NCBI RefSeq assembly: GCF_046545555.1
Contig: NZ_JBHZTH010000001.1
Coordinates: 1,488,001-1,552,000, forward strand
DNA length: 64,000 nt
Origin: Winogradskyella sp046545555
GTDB lineage: Bacteria; Bacteroidota; Bacteroidia; Flavobacteriales; Flavobacteriaceae
Direction: 5' to 3'
Shown: positions 55,431 to 64,000 of the stretch, one piece after another
Layout of the letters: every line of letters starts with the position of its first letter
Numbering within the stretch: position 1 is the stretch's first letter
The notes under the pieces: model-generated
Database searches by the model: none
What the model was told of the DNA's origin: nothing
The model's input: only the letters and a program-made list of their open reading frames with translations
Translations under genes and position numbers: made by a program

Positions 55431-56914
55431 TTAATGGATTGCAAAAGTTTATTGCGGGTTATTTAAACAGTGAGAAGCAATTTCCTACGCTTGCAGCAAT
55501 AGCCTCTGGTCTTTATCCATTATTACATTACTATAGTGGTAATTTTTTAATGGTTAACTCATGGCCACAATTCATATGGTTTTTTTCGATATTTATTATT
55601 ATTCCTATTTTAATTTTCAATATAGCTACTTTTTTGGTGAGAACTTTATTAGTATTTAAACCTATTAAGCCTTATGTTTTAGTTGGTCTAAATATTTTCA
55701 CTTTTGGAATATTATCATTATTTATTACTCTCGGATTAACAAAAAAAAGTATTCTTATAATTGGGTTAATTACAGTCCTTTTAATGATTCTGCTTTATAA
55801 GCATATAAAAAAGGTTGTACTTCTTCAGCTTATATTAAGTGCGCTTAGCTTAGGTTTTTTTATCCCAAAGGTTATTAGTTATTTGAGTTATTCAGATCAT
55901 TGGATGCAACTCACTGATGATATAGATGACACAGTGCTTAAAGAGGTACCCAACATATATGTAATTCAACCAGATGGATACGTTAATTTCTCAGAAGTAG
56001 AGAAATACCCATATGGTTATGATAATTCTCTATTTAGAACTTATTTAGAGGATAATAACTTTAGTGTATATGACCAAAACAGAAGCAACTATTTTACTAC
56101 CTTAACGTCCAATGCCTCCATGTTTGCCATGAAGCATCATTACTATATGAATCACTTAGATCCTGACAAATCTCATTATGATTACCGTAAAGGTTTGGCA
56201 GGAGACAATAATGTTATTAATATACTGAAGAAGAATGGCTATAAGACCTTTATGCTGTTAGATTATCCTTATATAATTATAAATAGACCTAATCAGGTAT
56301 TAGATTATATTAATTATGATTACAATACCATGAGCTATATAGGCAATCAATGGAAAGGTAAAGAACCGTTAGATACATTAGAATACCTAATTAAAATCAA
56401 CAAAGAAACTTCTAACTTTTTCTTTATTGAAAAAATATTACCAACTCATATTGAAAATTTAAAAGCAAACAGCAAAGGGGTAGAAGGTGAGCGCTTATCA
56501 TATTTAAAGCGTTTAGAGCAAAGTAATATTTGGTTAAAGGAAACTATTACAACTATAATAAAGCAGGATTCTAATGGTATTATCATTTTAGTTTCAGATC
56601 ATGGTGGCTATGTTGGTTTAGAATCGGCAGAAGACCTTTATGCTAAAATCGATGATGCAGATCTTAAAAGGTCCATTTTTTCTTCATTATTGGCTATAAA
56701 ATGGTCCAATCACAAAATGACAAATATTGATAGTGAAATAAAAACGAATGTAAATTTATTTAGAGTTTTGTTCTCACATCTGAGTAAAAATGCATTTCTA
56801 TTAGAAAATAGAGAAGAGGATAAAAGCTATATTAGTATCAATAATGGATCTGATAAGGGTGTGTTTGAGTATTTTGATGGAAATAATTCATCTGTTTTTA
56901 AAATTAAAGAATGA
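55427..56914 (+). CDS. Membrane-anchored sulfatase-fold hydrolase/transferase (copy 1)
   Basis: A 495-residue protein with about five N-terminal helices (residues 15-160) and an extracytoplasmic alkaline-phosphatase/sulfatase-fold domain. IYVIQPDGYVNF (about residues 179-190) carries the first metal-binding Asp, TTLTSNASMFAM the likely nucleophile Thr/Ser, and LVSDHGGYVG (about 387-396) the Asp-His pair. The layout matches LtaS and phosphoethanolamine transferases (helix bundle plus sulfatase domain), so transfer of a phospho-group to an envelope glycan is more likely than sulfate removal. It overlaps both neighbours by four bases (ATGA). A paralogue follows. Confidence 0.85.
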   Translation: MINGLQKFIAGYLNSEKQFPTLAAIASGLYPLLHYYSGNFLMVNSWPQFIWFFSIFIIIPILIFNIATFLVRTLLVFKPIKPYVLVGLNIFTFGILSLFITLGLTKKSILIIGLITVLLMILLYKHIKKVVLLQLILSALSLGFFIPKVISYLSYSDHWMQLTDDIDDTVLKEVPNIYVIQPDGYVNFSEVEKYPYGYDNSLFRTYLEDNNFSVYDQNRSNYFTTLTSNASMFAMKHHYYMNHLDPDKSHYDYRKGLAGDNNVINILKKNGYKTFMLLDYPYIIINRPNQVLDYINYDYNTMSYIGNQWKGKEPLDTLEYLIKINKETSNFFFIEKILPTHIENLKANSKGVEGERLSYLKRLEQSNIWLKETITTIIKQDSNGIIILVSDHGGYVGLESAEDLYAKIDDADLKRSIFSSLLAIKWSNHKMTNIDSEIKTNVNLFRVLFSHLSKNAFLLENREEDKSYISINNGSDKGVFEYFDGNNSSVFKIKE

Positions 56915-58398
56915 GGCTTAAAAAGGGAGTTATAAATTATCTAAACGATCAAAAGCAATACCCAACTGCAATTGCAATTGCTTCTGGTCTTTACCCAATG
57001 CTCTATTGTTATTCTAAGAATTTTTCACTAGTAAATTCGGTGAGTCATTTTATTTATTTCACTTGTGTTTTTATTGTAATCCCTGTAGTTCTATTTAATC
57101 TTGTCTATTGGTTTCTAAAAAAAAATGAATTAGAAAAATATAGTCTATTTATTCTAGCAACTCTTAATGTATTTACGTTTCTATTTCTAATTAAAACTAT
57201 TACTTATTCTAGTGCTCAGCGTAAAATAACATTACTTGTAGTTGTTTTATCTTTTTTATTCGCTTGGTTTTTAAGAAGGTACTTAAAAAAGTTGGTTGTT
57301 TTGCAGTACTTATTAGCTTTATTAAGTTTTAGTAGTTTGCTGTTTATTATTTATACTAATTTGACGATTTCTAATGGTTGGCAACAACAACCAGATTCAA
57401 TTTTAAGCGCAGAGTTTAAGAAAAAACCAAACGTATATGTTATTCAACCAGATGGCTACGTTAATTTTTCTGAATTAAGTAAAGGTTTTTATAATTACGA
57501 TAATTCACAATTTGAATCTTTTTTAGAAGAATCTAATTTTACCATATACCCTAATTTTAGAAGTAATTACTCTACCACTTTATCGTCGAATTCATCTTTT
57601 TTTATGATGAGACATCATTACTATAATAACCGTATTTCTAATTACGAGCTTTATAATGCTCGAAATATGATTGTCTCTAATAACCCAGTTTTAGATATTT
57701 TTAAGTCCAATGATTATAAGACTTATTTTATTACAGAAACAGGATATATGATGTTTAATAAGCCTAAAATGGGTTATGATTATTGTAACTTTAGTTATAA
57801 TGACATTCCTTATATAAGACCAGGCATATCAGATCCTATTGATATAAGAACTGAATTGTCAGTCTCCATCTCTGAGAACATAGATCAACCAAAGTTTTTC
57901 TTTATACAAATGCTAAAACCATGGCATATTAAAAGTAAGTCCTCTAACTCTAGTAACGATAAAAATATTGAAAGAGAAAAATGGTTAGAAAATTTAGAGA
58001 AATCTAATGATATGTTAACAGAGACCATCAAATTAATTAAAGAAAAAGATACTGATGCTCTAATTGTAATTATGGCAGATCATGGAGGTTATGTTGGTAT
58101 GAAATATACTGGCCAAGGTGATGAAATGACGCAAAACAGAGATTTAATTTATTCTATTTATGGTAGCCAATTATCTATCCTTTGGCCAAAAAATAAAGTT
58201 CCAAAATTTAATGATAGTTTTAAGTCTTCAGTTAATGTATTTAGATTATTATTTTCATATTTATCAGAAGATGAAAGTTATTTAGCTCATTTACAACCAG
58301 ATGTAAGTTATAAGGTGTTGAGAGAGAATGTTTCTACAGGGATTTATGAGTATATCAACGCTGAAGGTGCAATTACCTTAAAAGAGCATAGGAAGTAA
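56911..58398 (+). CDS. Membrane-anchored sulfatase-fold hydrolase/transferase (copy 2)
   Basis: A 495-residue paralogue of the preceding enzyme with the same length and order: five helices, then NVYVIQPDGYVNF (about residues 174-186), STTLSSNSSFFMMRHHYY, and IMADHGGYVG (about 387-396). Differences lie mostly between the motifs and in the membrane part, which suggests different substrates. Both copies share the family core IYVIQPDGYVNF. The start overlaps the stop of copy 1 by four bases; the gene ends four bases before the convergent glycosyltransferase gene. No clear terminator is seen there. Confidence 0.85.
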   Translation: MRLKKGVINYLNDQKQYPTAIAIASGLYPMLYCYSKNFSLVNSVSHFIYFTCVFIVIPVVLFNLVYWFLKKNELEKYSLFILATLNVFTFLFLIKTITYSSAQRKITLLVVVLSFLFAWFLRRYLKKLVVLQYLLALLSFSSLLFIIYTNLTISNGWQQQPDSILSAEFKKKPNVYVIQPDGYVNFSELSKGFYNYDNSQFESFLEESNFTIYPNFRSNYSTTLSSNSSFFMMRHHYYNNRISNYELYNARNMIVSNNPVLDIFKSNDYKTYFITETGYMMFNKPKMGYDYCNFSYNDIPYIRPGISDPIDIRTELSVSISENIDQPKFFFIQMLKPWHIKSKSSNSSNDKNIEREKWLENLEKSNDMLTETIKLIKEKDTDALIVIMADHGGYVGMKYTGQGDEMTQNRDLIYSIYGSQLSILWPKNKVPKFNDSFKSSVNVFRLLFSYLSEDESYLAHLQPDVSYKVLRENVSTGIYEYINAEGAITLKEHRK

Positions 58399-58401
58399 TG
58401 T

Positions 58402-59553
58402 TTATTTTTTTAATCCTAGAATACTAAAAAATAAACTAAATAATATGGCCTGTATGCCCAATTGTATAGTTGTTACTGCGGGTATTATTAGTCGTAAGGT
58501 GGTGCTAGCATTTAGATTACCAAAATCAGTAGAACTCCAAACAGAATAACCTTTATAACTCAAAATTAAGCCTGTACTGAGAAGTAAAAAACCAATAACA
58601 AGTCCTTTTTCTAGATTTAAGATTTTAAAAAGTTTGTTGTAGCGATTAGATTTAGGAAGTAATTCGTTTTCTACGGCAAAAATCTTTGTTAAACCATAGA
58701 AAATAATAAATTGAAAGCCAACTAATAAAAATGCAGATGCATATAATAGTGTATGTACATCTAAATTAAAATCATCAAACTCTAGAGGTTTAATGACTAA
58801 TAAGGTTGAAAATACTAAACCAATAAGGGTCAGTATTATTCCTGGAAATAGAAATAACCAATTTGGTGCATATAGCATTAAAAATCTAAGGTGTCTCCAA
58901 CCATCACTCCAAGTTTTTAGATGTGGTTTACGTGTTCTTCCATCTTTTTTTAAAGTAGTTGGTACTTCTACGATTTTCAAATTGCTTAGCTTAGATTTAA
59001 CAACCATCTCTGAGGCAAATTCCATACCTGTAGTTTTTAAATTCATTTTAAGGTATGCTGTTTTAGAAAAGCCTCGTAATCCGCAATGAAAATCATTAAT
59101 ATTAATTTTAAAAAAAAGCTTACCAATAAATGAGAGAACAGGATTTCCAAGGTATTTATGTAAAGCAGGCATTGCATCTTTGTCAATTCCTCCTTTAAAT
59201 CGGTTTCCCATTACCAAATCATTACCATTTCTTAATTTCTCTAGGAAAGGCATTAAATTTGAAAAATCATAGCTATCATCAGCATCACCCATAATAATAA
59301 ATTTACCACTAGCGCCTTCAATACCACCTTTAAGTGCGCTGCCATATCCTTTCTTTGCTACTGTTATAACTTTAGCACCAAGTGATTCTGCAATAGTAAT
59401 AGAGCCGTCGGTACTGCCATTATCTGCAATAATAACTTCACCTATAATATTAGAACTATTAATAAAGTGCTGAGCTTTTTCTATGCATATAGCAATAGTT
59501 TCAGCTTCATTTAAACAGGGCATAAGTATTGATAATTCAGGCTGCACGTTCAC
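58402..59553 (-). CDS. Family 2 glycosyltransferase with membrane domain (DPM1-like)
   Basis: A 383-residue inverting glycosyltransferase. The GT-A domain covers residues 1-230: LSILMPCLNEAETI (8-21), IIADNGSTDGS (40-50) and the metal-binding GDADDSYDF. Then WRHLRFLMLYAPNW leads into four predicted membrane helices (about 240-380). DPM1-like members transfer a sugar to polyprenyl phosphate, so it likely feeds lipid-linked sugars to a GT-C enzyme. Overlaps the upstream membrane protein gene by 17 bases, so the two probably work together. Confidence 0.88.
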   Translation of the reverse strand: MNVQPELSILMPCLNEAETIAICIEKAQHFINSSNIIGEVIIADNGSTDGSITIAESLGAKVITVAKKGYGSALKGGIEGASGKFIIMGDADDSYDFSNLMPFLEKLRNGNDLVMGNRFKGGIDKDAMPALHKYLGNPVLSFIGKLFFKININDFHCGLRGFSKTAYLKMNLKTTGMEFASEMVVKSKLSNLKIVEVPTTLKKDGRTRKPHLKTWSDGWRHLRFLMLYAPNWLFLFPGIILTLIGLVFSTLLVIKPLEFDDFNLDVHTLLYASAFLLVGFQFIIFYGLTKIFAVENELLPKSNRYNKLFKILNLEKGLVIGFLLLSTGLILSYKGYSVWSSTDFGNLNASTTLRLIIPAVTTIQLGIQAILFSLFFSILGLKK

Positions 59554-60847
59554 GTTTAAGTAGATTAATTATAATAATTAATATTAAAAATAGAAGTCCA
59601 TAATTATAAAAAAGATAACGTTGAATGGAGTGTACAGCAAAAGCTATAAACATGGCATTAGATAATATTAAAGATGAAAATAAAAATAATGAGATGTTGT
59701 CTTTATTGGCATTTTTGTAACTTTTTATCAAGCTAAAGAAAAATAGACAAACTATAAAGTATAAAATTAAAGGAGATTGAAATCCATAATTAATATTGGA
59801 ATAATAAAGTTTTAGCCATTTTTGAAAATTATCAATAATTAGAACCTTGGTAAATTCTTTACAAGCTTCCTCAGTTTCAAAAAAGGGATAAGAAGCTATT
59901 TGATTTGCGCTCCAATCTTTAGGGGTTGGTCTTTTGTAATAGTAATCAAAACCTTGAACTCTAACTGTTTGATTGCATATTTTAGGCAAATTATCGTGAA
60001 AAAATTTATAAGATGCTTTTGCAGAATAATCAGCTTTTGGGAATAGTTCTTTTTTATTTAGCGTGTCATAACTTATTTTAAGAATTTGACGGTAGTGTTC
60101 ATTTTCAATTAAGTTGTAATCAGTTGTGTCCGAAACGTAAATTGGTGCAGTAGATGCGCTTGTAAAACCTAAAGGAGTTGGTTTAAAAAAACCATCCTTA
60201 AGTTTATGGTAAGTGCGTTCAGTTAAACTTGCTACTAACATGACTCCGCAAAAAAGCATAACCCTAATTAAGTGACCACGAGTTATAATTGATTTTCTAT
60301 AAATTAAGAAATAAGTACCTGCAAATATGAGTGTTGAGAAAATAAACTGACTTCTCATAAAAACTAAGGCCAAATAAACGATCACATAGCGTTTTAAACT
60401 TTTTTGTTTAGCGTTGAAGAGAATATCTAAGCCTATTGTAATATATATAAGGTATAATCCATAGCTTAAGCCTTCAGAACAAATATTGTTAGCAATACTT
60501 AATGGAGGAAAAAATGGTAAAAGTAAAATAACTATATACGGTATTTTTAAGTAGAGGTTTAGTTGAAATAATTTTGAAGTTTTATAAAAGAAAAAGTGCA
60601 CAGCTGCAAGACTGAATATAGTATGTGTAATAACAACAGCGGTGTCAAAAAAAGAACCAAATATGGCACTGTAGGTTTTTAAAAATATCACATAGCCTAA
60701 TTGCCTGTAGGGCATTGCTCTGAGATAACTATAGGTGTCGTGAGAATAAATAGGTTCGGATAGGATGCAATAAACAAAAACACTTAGGTATGCTAAGAGT
60801 AAAATATAAAGTTGCGTATTAGATTTATTAAAATTTATTTTTAACAT
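59537..60847 (-). CDS. Polytopic membrane protein, possible GT-C-type glycosyltransferase
   Basis: A 436-residue protein with about ten predicted helices. The N-terminal loop after the first helix contains EPIYSHDTYSYLRAMPYR (about residues 31-48), an acidic loop of the sort where GT-C enzymes keep their catalytic Asp. A longer periplasmic part spans about 215-330. The family is not recognised, so the glycosyltransferase call is from context: it overlaps a DPM1-like gene by 17 bases. The upstream gene on the same strand encodes a methyltransferase. Confidence 0.65.
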   Translation of the reverse strand: MLKINFNKSNTQLYILLLAYLSVFVYCILSEPIYSHDTYSYLRAMPYRQLGYVIFLKTYSAIFGSFFDTAVVITHTIFSLAAVHFFFYKTSKLFQLNLYLKIPYIVILLLPFFPPLSIANNICSEGLSYGLYLIYITIGLDILFNAKQKSLKRYVIVYLALVFMRSQFIFSTLIFAGTYFLIYRKSIITRGHLIRVMLFCGVMLVASLTERTYHKLKDGFFKPTPLGFTSASTAPIYVSDTTDYNLIENEHYRQILKISYDTLNKKELFPKADYSAKASYKFFHDNLPKICNQTVRVQGFDYYYKRPTPKDWSANQIASYPFFETEEACKEFTKVLIIDNFQKWLKLYYSNINYGFQSPLILYFIVCLFFFSLIKSYKNANKDNISLFLFSSLILSNAMFIAFAVHSIQRYLFYNYGLLFLILIIIINLLKRERAA

Positions 60848-60896
60848 TTAGAGTTATAGACTTACTGCGTAAAAGTAGGAAAAGAATTTGCAATAT

Positions 60897-61631
60897 TTAT
60901 TTTTTAGCAATTGCATAAGTGCTAATGCCAAAAGGGAAATTCAAATAATTTAAAATTTTGTTTTCAGAATTTAAAAGAAATAAAAGCGGTTTATTTAATA
61001 ATCCAATATTGTAAAGATCTCCATTGTTGTTTTTGCTTTTTTTTGTTGGAAATAAATTACTTAGACCTCTAATAACGTACAATGGTAAAAACAAAGTGAA
61101 ATTCCAATACCCAGATTTTTTAATTTCTAATTGGTTATCAATTAATATATTGGTGAGCTGCTTTTTTTTATATCTACGAAAATGCATATTAACAACATCG
61201 TGGTTACTCCATAAGCTCTTAAACGCAGGTACAAAAACAAACATTTTTCCTCCAATTTTAAGGCTTTGTTTCCAGTTTTTTACTGCATCCGTATCTCTTT
61301 CAATATGTTCTAAGCAATCGGATGCAATTATTATATCAAAATTTTGCTGAATGGTTATGTTTTCGCCAGACATTACAAAGCAATTATTAAGACCATTGCT
61401 TTTGCAATTGTCAATGGCTTTTTTACTAATATCAATACCAAATAAATTTTCCTTTTTAAACCCGATATTTTCTAAATCTTTGAGCAATAAACCCGACGAG
61501 CATCCAATATCTAATATTCTACTATTTCGATTTTCATCTTTTAGTAATTGTAAAATATAATTTCGTCTTGATTTAAACCAAAAATGAGAATCTTCAATTT
61601 CGTGATATTTTAATTCGTACGTCTTATCCAT
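60897..61631 (-). CDS. Class I SAM-dependent methyltransferase
   Basis: A 244-residue enzyme of the Methyltransf_23 type. ILDIGCSSGLLLKDLENIG (about residues 38-56) is motif I, LFGIDISKKAIDNC motif II (about 63-76), and DIIIASDCLEHIERDTDA (about 104-121) motif IV. The end HFRRYKKKQLTNIL region and membrane-facing hydrophobic segment LFLPLYVIRGLSNLF suggest work on membrane lipids or lipid-linked glycans. It starts 49 bases upstream of the polytopic gene on the same strand and is divergent from the next gene. Confidence 0.88.
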   Translation of the reverse strand: MDKTYELKYHEIEDSHFWFKSRRNYILQLLKDENRNSRILDIGCSSGLLLKDLENIGFKKENLFGIDISKKAIDNCKSNGLNNCFVMSGENITIQQNFDIIIASDCLEHIERDTDAVKNWKQSLKIGGKMFVFVPAFKSLWSNHDVVNMHFRRYKKKQLTNILIDNQLEIKKSGYWNFTLFLPLYVIRGLSNLFPTKKSKNNNGDLYNIGLLNKPLLFLLNSENKILNYLNFPFGISTYAIAKK

Positions 61632-61776
61632 TGATTTTTATGAATTATGTAAATATCTCAAACAGATTCGTTATTTCATTGATTTTTTTATTAAAATTCA
61701 ATATAAGAGGTATTGTGAGACGTATGCATCTTATATTTTGAATCTTAAACTTATATTAGCGGTAAACAAAGTAGTA

Positions 61777-63552
61777 ATGAAAATTGGTTCCTTTTTTAAG
61801 AACAAATTGTCTGTGGCAATTGTAATAATTGTTTTTGTGCAAATAGTCCTTATGTTTCAAGGTTTTGATATCTGTGATGACGGCTTTGTACTTACATTCT
61901 ATCAACAAATATTTTCTGACCCAGTAAGTGTAGAATATAATTTTTTATATTGGTTTTCTGGAATTTTAGGCGGTATTTGGTATCAAATTTATGAAGATGG
62001 TGGTATTCTCTGGTTTAGAATATTAGGTGTTGTTTTAAATACAGGAACCTTTATTGTTAGCTTTCATGTTTTAAAAAGATATGTCCCAAATTTATTTTTA
62101 ATTTTAGGTTTAGTGATGGTTCTTTTTGTTAATGATTATGGTTTTTTAACCTTTTATCATAATCAAATCACATCCTTCTTTACGGTGTTAATAGTATATT
62201 GTATTAGCAATGCACTATTTAGAAAAAAGTATAATTTATTATTTCTAGCAGGTTTTATTTTTGTTTTAAATGGACTAACAAGAATACCAAACTTTATTTT
62301 AGGGACCTTGTTTCTTGCAATTCCGTTATATCACTACTTAAACAAAAACTCTTTTAAATCCTCAATAAAACCAATTATAATATCGAGTTTTGGCATATTC
62401 TCTGGTTTTATTTTTGCGTATCTAATACTGTTATTTAGCGGACAAATTGAGGTTATTGAAAATGCGCTTTATACAATGATGGATGTGGGTAATACAGAGG
62501 GTAGTTCGCATAATTTTAAGTCGGTATTTATGGCTCAATATTATAATTACTATGCAATAGTTTATGCTTTTATTCCTCTCATTTTAATTTTTATTGCAGT
62601 TACACTTTTGTTTAGATTTATAAAAAACAGTAAACCTTTAATGTATATTCTTGCTACTGTTTTTATGCTAGTAATGGTTTTTTGGTTTCAAAGAAATGGT
62701 ATTTTTTCAATTTATACATTGGCATATATTGGTGCGATTTGGATTACGTTGTCAAAAAAATCTGCAGTGGAGGCTAGGATTGTTGCTTTTTTGGCATTTG
62801 TTATGTTGTTTACAATGACACTAGGTTCTGGTGGTGGTGTAAAAAATAGTGGATATATGGCTATATGGATTGGTTTTCCATTATTCTATTTGGCATTACC
62901 ATTAATTTTAAAAGGACAGGATAATTTATTAAGATTATTCTATCCAAATAGTAAAAGCGAGAGTGATAAATATTCGATTTCAAAAATTCTAGTGTATACT
63001 ATTACCCTAGCTTTTTTATTGCTTAAAGCCCATAATATTTCTGGAAAGGCATATTTTGATAATGGGAGTAGGCTAGACAAAACGTATGCAATAAATAATA
63101 TCAAAGCGAGATACATTTATACGACAAAAAAAAGGGCGGATATTGTAAATAACGTGTTGTTAAATCTAGGGAAATATGTGAAACCAGGCGATTATCTATT
63201 TGCCTATGATCATATTCCAATGATTCATTTTTTAACTGAAACAAAAGCTTACACATATAATCCATGGCCTGGAATTTATGACCATTACTCTTTTAATAAA
63301 AAGATTAAAAAAGCAGAAAATAATATTGCAGATTTACCGATTGTTTTACTGCAAAAGTTTGAGACAATTAAAGATTTTTCGGACCCACTACCTAATTATA
63401 TGATTCCAGAAAAAAACGATGCTATATTACATGGAAGTAAGTCAATCAAAGCAATGAATGCTTTTTTAGAAAGACATAATTATAAAGAGGTTTGGAGCGA
63501 TAGTTACTTTACCATTTATAAATCTTATAATTCTTCTAATAGAGTTAACTGA
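61777..63552 (+). CDS. Large polytopic membrane protein, GT-C-like, unknown function
   Basis: A 591-residue protein with about eleven helices and a C-terminal extracytoplasmic domain (about residues 440-590, with GKYVKPGDYLFAYDHIPMIH). The first loop after helix 1 reads FQGFDICDDGFVLTF, again with the acidic residues expected of GT-C glycosyltransferases. The start chosen is the ATG at 61777; an in-frame TTG at 61738 would add 13 residues and has no support. It lies 38 bases before the next glycosyltransferase gene and is probably in an operon with it. The family is not recognised by name. Confidence 0.7.
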   Translation: MKIGSFFKNKLSVAIVIIVFVQIVLMFQGFDICDDGFVLTFYQQIFSDPVSVEYNFLYWFSGILGGIWYQIYEDGGILWFRILGVVLNTGTFIVSFHVLKRYVPNLFLILGLVMVLFVNDYGFLTFYHNQITSFFTVLIVYCISNALFRKKYNLLFLAGFIFVLNGLTRIPNFILGTLFLAIPLYHYLNKNSFKSSIKPIIISSFGIFSGFIFAYLILLFSGQIEVIENALYTMMDVGNTEGSSHNFKSVFMAQYYNYYAIVYAFIPLILIFIAVTLLFRFIKNSKPLMYILATVFMLVMVFWFQRNGIFSIYTLAYIGAIWITLSKKSAVEARIVAFLAFVMLFTMTLGSGGGVKNSGYMAIWIGFPLFYLALPLILKGQDNLLRLFYPNSKSESDKYSISKILVYTITLAFLLLKAHNISGKAYFDNGSRLDKTYAINNIKARYIYTTKKRADIVNNVLLNLGKYVKPGDYLFAYDHIPMIHFLTETKAYTYNPWPGIYDHYSFNKKIKKAENNIADLPIVLLQKFETIKDFSDPLPNYMIPEKNDAILHGSKSIKAMNAFLERHNYKEVWSDSYFTIYKSYNSSNRVN

Positions 63553-63589
63553 TTTCTTTTATCTTAGCAACGATTCGTAAAATCAAGTA

Positions 63590-64000
63590 ATGTCTATACA
63601 TAAAATATCAGTTATTGTTCCTGTTTTTAATGAAGTCAAAAATCTTTCAGAACTTTATGATAGATTAAAAATTACGTTAGAATCTATTACTGAACAATAC
63701 CAAATAATCTTTGTTAATGATGGAAGTACCGACAACTCTTTAGAGAAAATATTAGAATTTTCAGAAAAGAATGCCAATGTATTCTATCTTAATTTAAGTA
63801 GAAATTTTGGGCATCAAATAGCAGTGTCAGCTGGTTTAGAATATTGTGATGCAGAAAGTGTAGTTATTATAGATTCAGATTTACAAGATCCGCCAGAATT
63901 GATAGTGCAACTTTTTCAAAAGCATAAAGAAGGCTATGACGTAGTATACGCAAAACGCAATAGTAGGCAAGGTGAATCAATTTTAAAAAAACTAACCGCG
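63590..64000 (+). CDS. Family 2 glycosyltransferase, 5' part (ArnC/DPM1-like)
   Basis: The first 137 residues of a GT2 enzyme, cut by the window end. ISVIVPVFNEVKNLSELYD (residues 6-24), FVNDGSTDNS and the acidic motif IIDSDLQDPPELI (about 92-104) are typical of the GtrB/ArnC/DPM1 group, which transfer a sugar to undecaprenyl phosphate. LNLSRNFGHQIAVSAGL is also typical. Probably co-transcribed with the polytopic protein before it, giving a matching lipid-carrier enzyme and GT-C-like partner. Confidence 0.9.
   Translation, partial: MSIHKISVIVPVFNEVKNLSELYDRLKITLESITEQYQIIFVNDGSTDNSLEKILEFSEKNANVFYLNLSRNFGHQIAVSAGLEYCDAESVVIIDSDLQDPPELIVQLFQKHKEGYDVVYAKRNSRQGESILKKLTA

Overview
The window looks like a chromosomal segment of a marine-type member of the Flavobacteriaceae (Bacteroidota). 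Support: AT-rich DNA; tandem MacB/FtsX-type permeases of the flavobacterial kind; two proteins with a type IX secretion (T9SS) type B C-terminal sorting domain next to PorP/SprF- and PorE-like genes; promoter elements of the Bacteroidota TAnnTTTG class; little Shine-Dalgarno signal; and a tmRNA whose tag reads GENNYALAA. The genus cannot be fixed from this alone. There are two 100-base N gaps (23823-23922 and 30216-30315), both inside repeats. One of them makes a single giant gene look like two out-of-frame pieces.

Layout. (1) 1-21084, + strand: an ABC-type tripartite efflux/envelope island. It holds the end of a HlyD/MacA-type adaptor, an ATPase, four tandem permeases, an S41 peptidase, an exported DinB-like protein, two more permeases, a DUF2807 protein, a second ATPase with altered motifs, and a TolC-type outer membrane protein. 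Two near-identical 36-bp palindromes, each exactly 91 bp upstream of a sigma-54-like TTTGGCAT element, precede the peptidase gene and the fifth permease gene. They suggest one regulator controlling both units. (2) 21086-23604, - strand: a redox group (aldo/keto reductase, glutaredoxin-like, MsrA, MsrB) and a newly called 49-residue membrane protein with its own terminator. (3) 23768-24690: a 7-bp tandem repeat with an assembly gap, then noncoding DNA. (4) 24691-36082, + strand: a giant T9SS surface adhesin (15 Ig/PKD-like and at least 9 DUF11 repeats), a PorP/SprF protein and a PorE-like OmpA protein.

(5) 36215-39412, - strand: a compact four-gene set of a coiled-coil protein, a longin/roadblock-like protein, a Rab-like small GTPase and a soluble hybrid histidine kinase whose receiver lacks the phospho-accepting Asp. 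This is the best candidate for an undescribed signalling system. (6) 39632-43834: tmRNA, a lysine/alanine dehydrogenase-type oxidoreductase and a second T9SS protein. (7) 44079-49723, - strand: an envelope cluster (HTH regulator, DUF4173, Coq4-like, SanA-like, DUF2809, DUF1361, lipoprotein) with an identical 26-bp operator in front of two of its genes. (8) 49804-53744: small membrane genes, DUF1801, kdsA and typA. (9) 53846-64000: cell-surface glycan genes, including a translationally coupled cassette (small membrane protein, NoeA-like methyltransferase, two paralogous membrane sulfatase-fold enzymes), glycosyltransferases, a methyltransferase and large membrane proteins. The last gene runs off the window.
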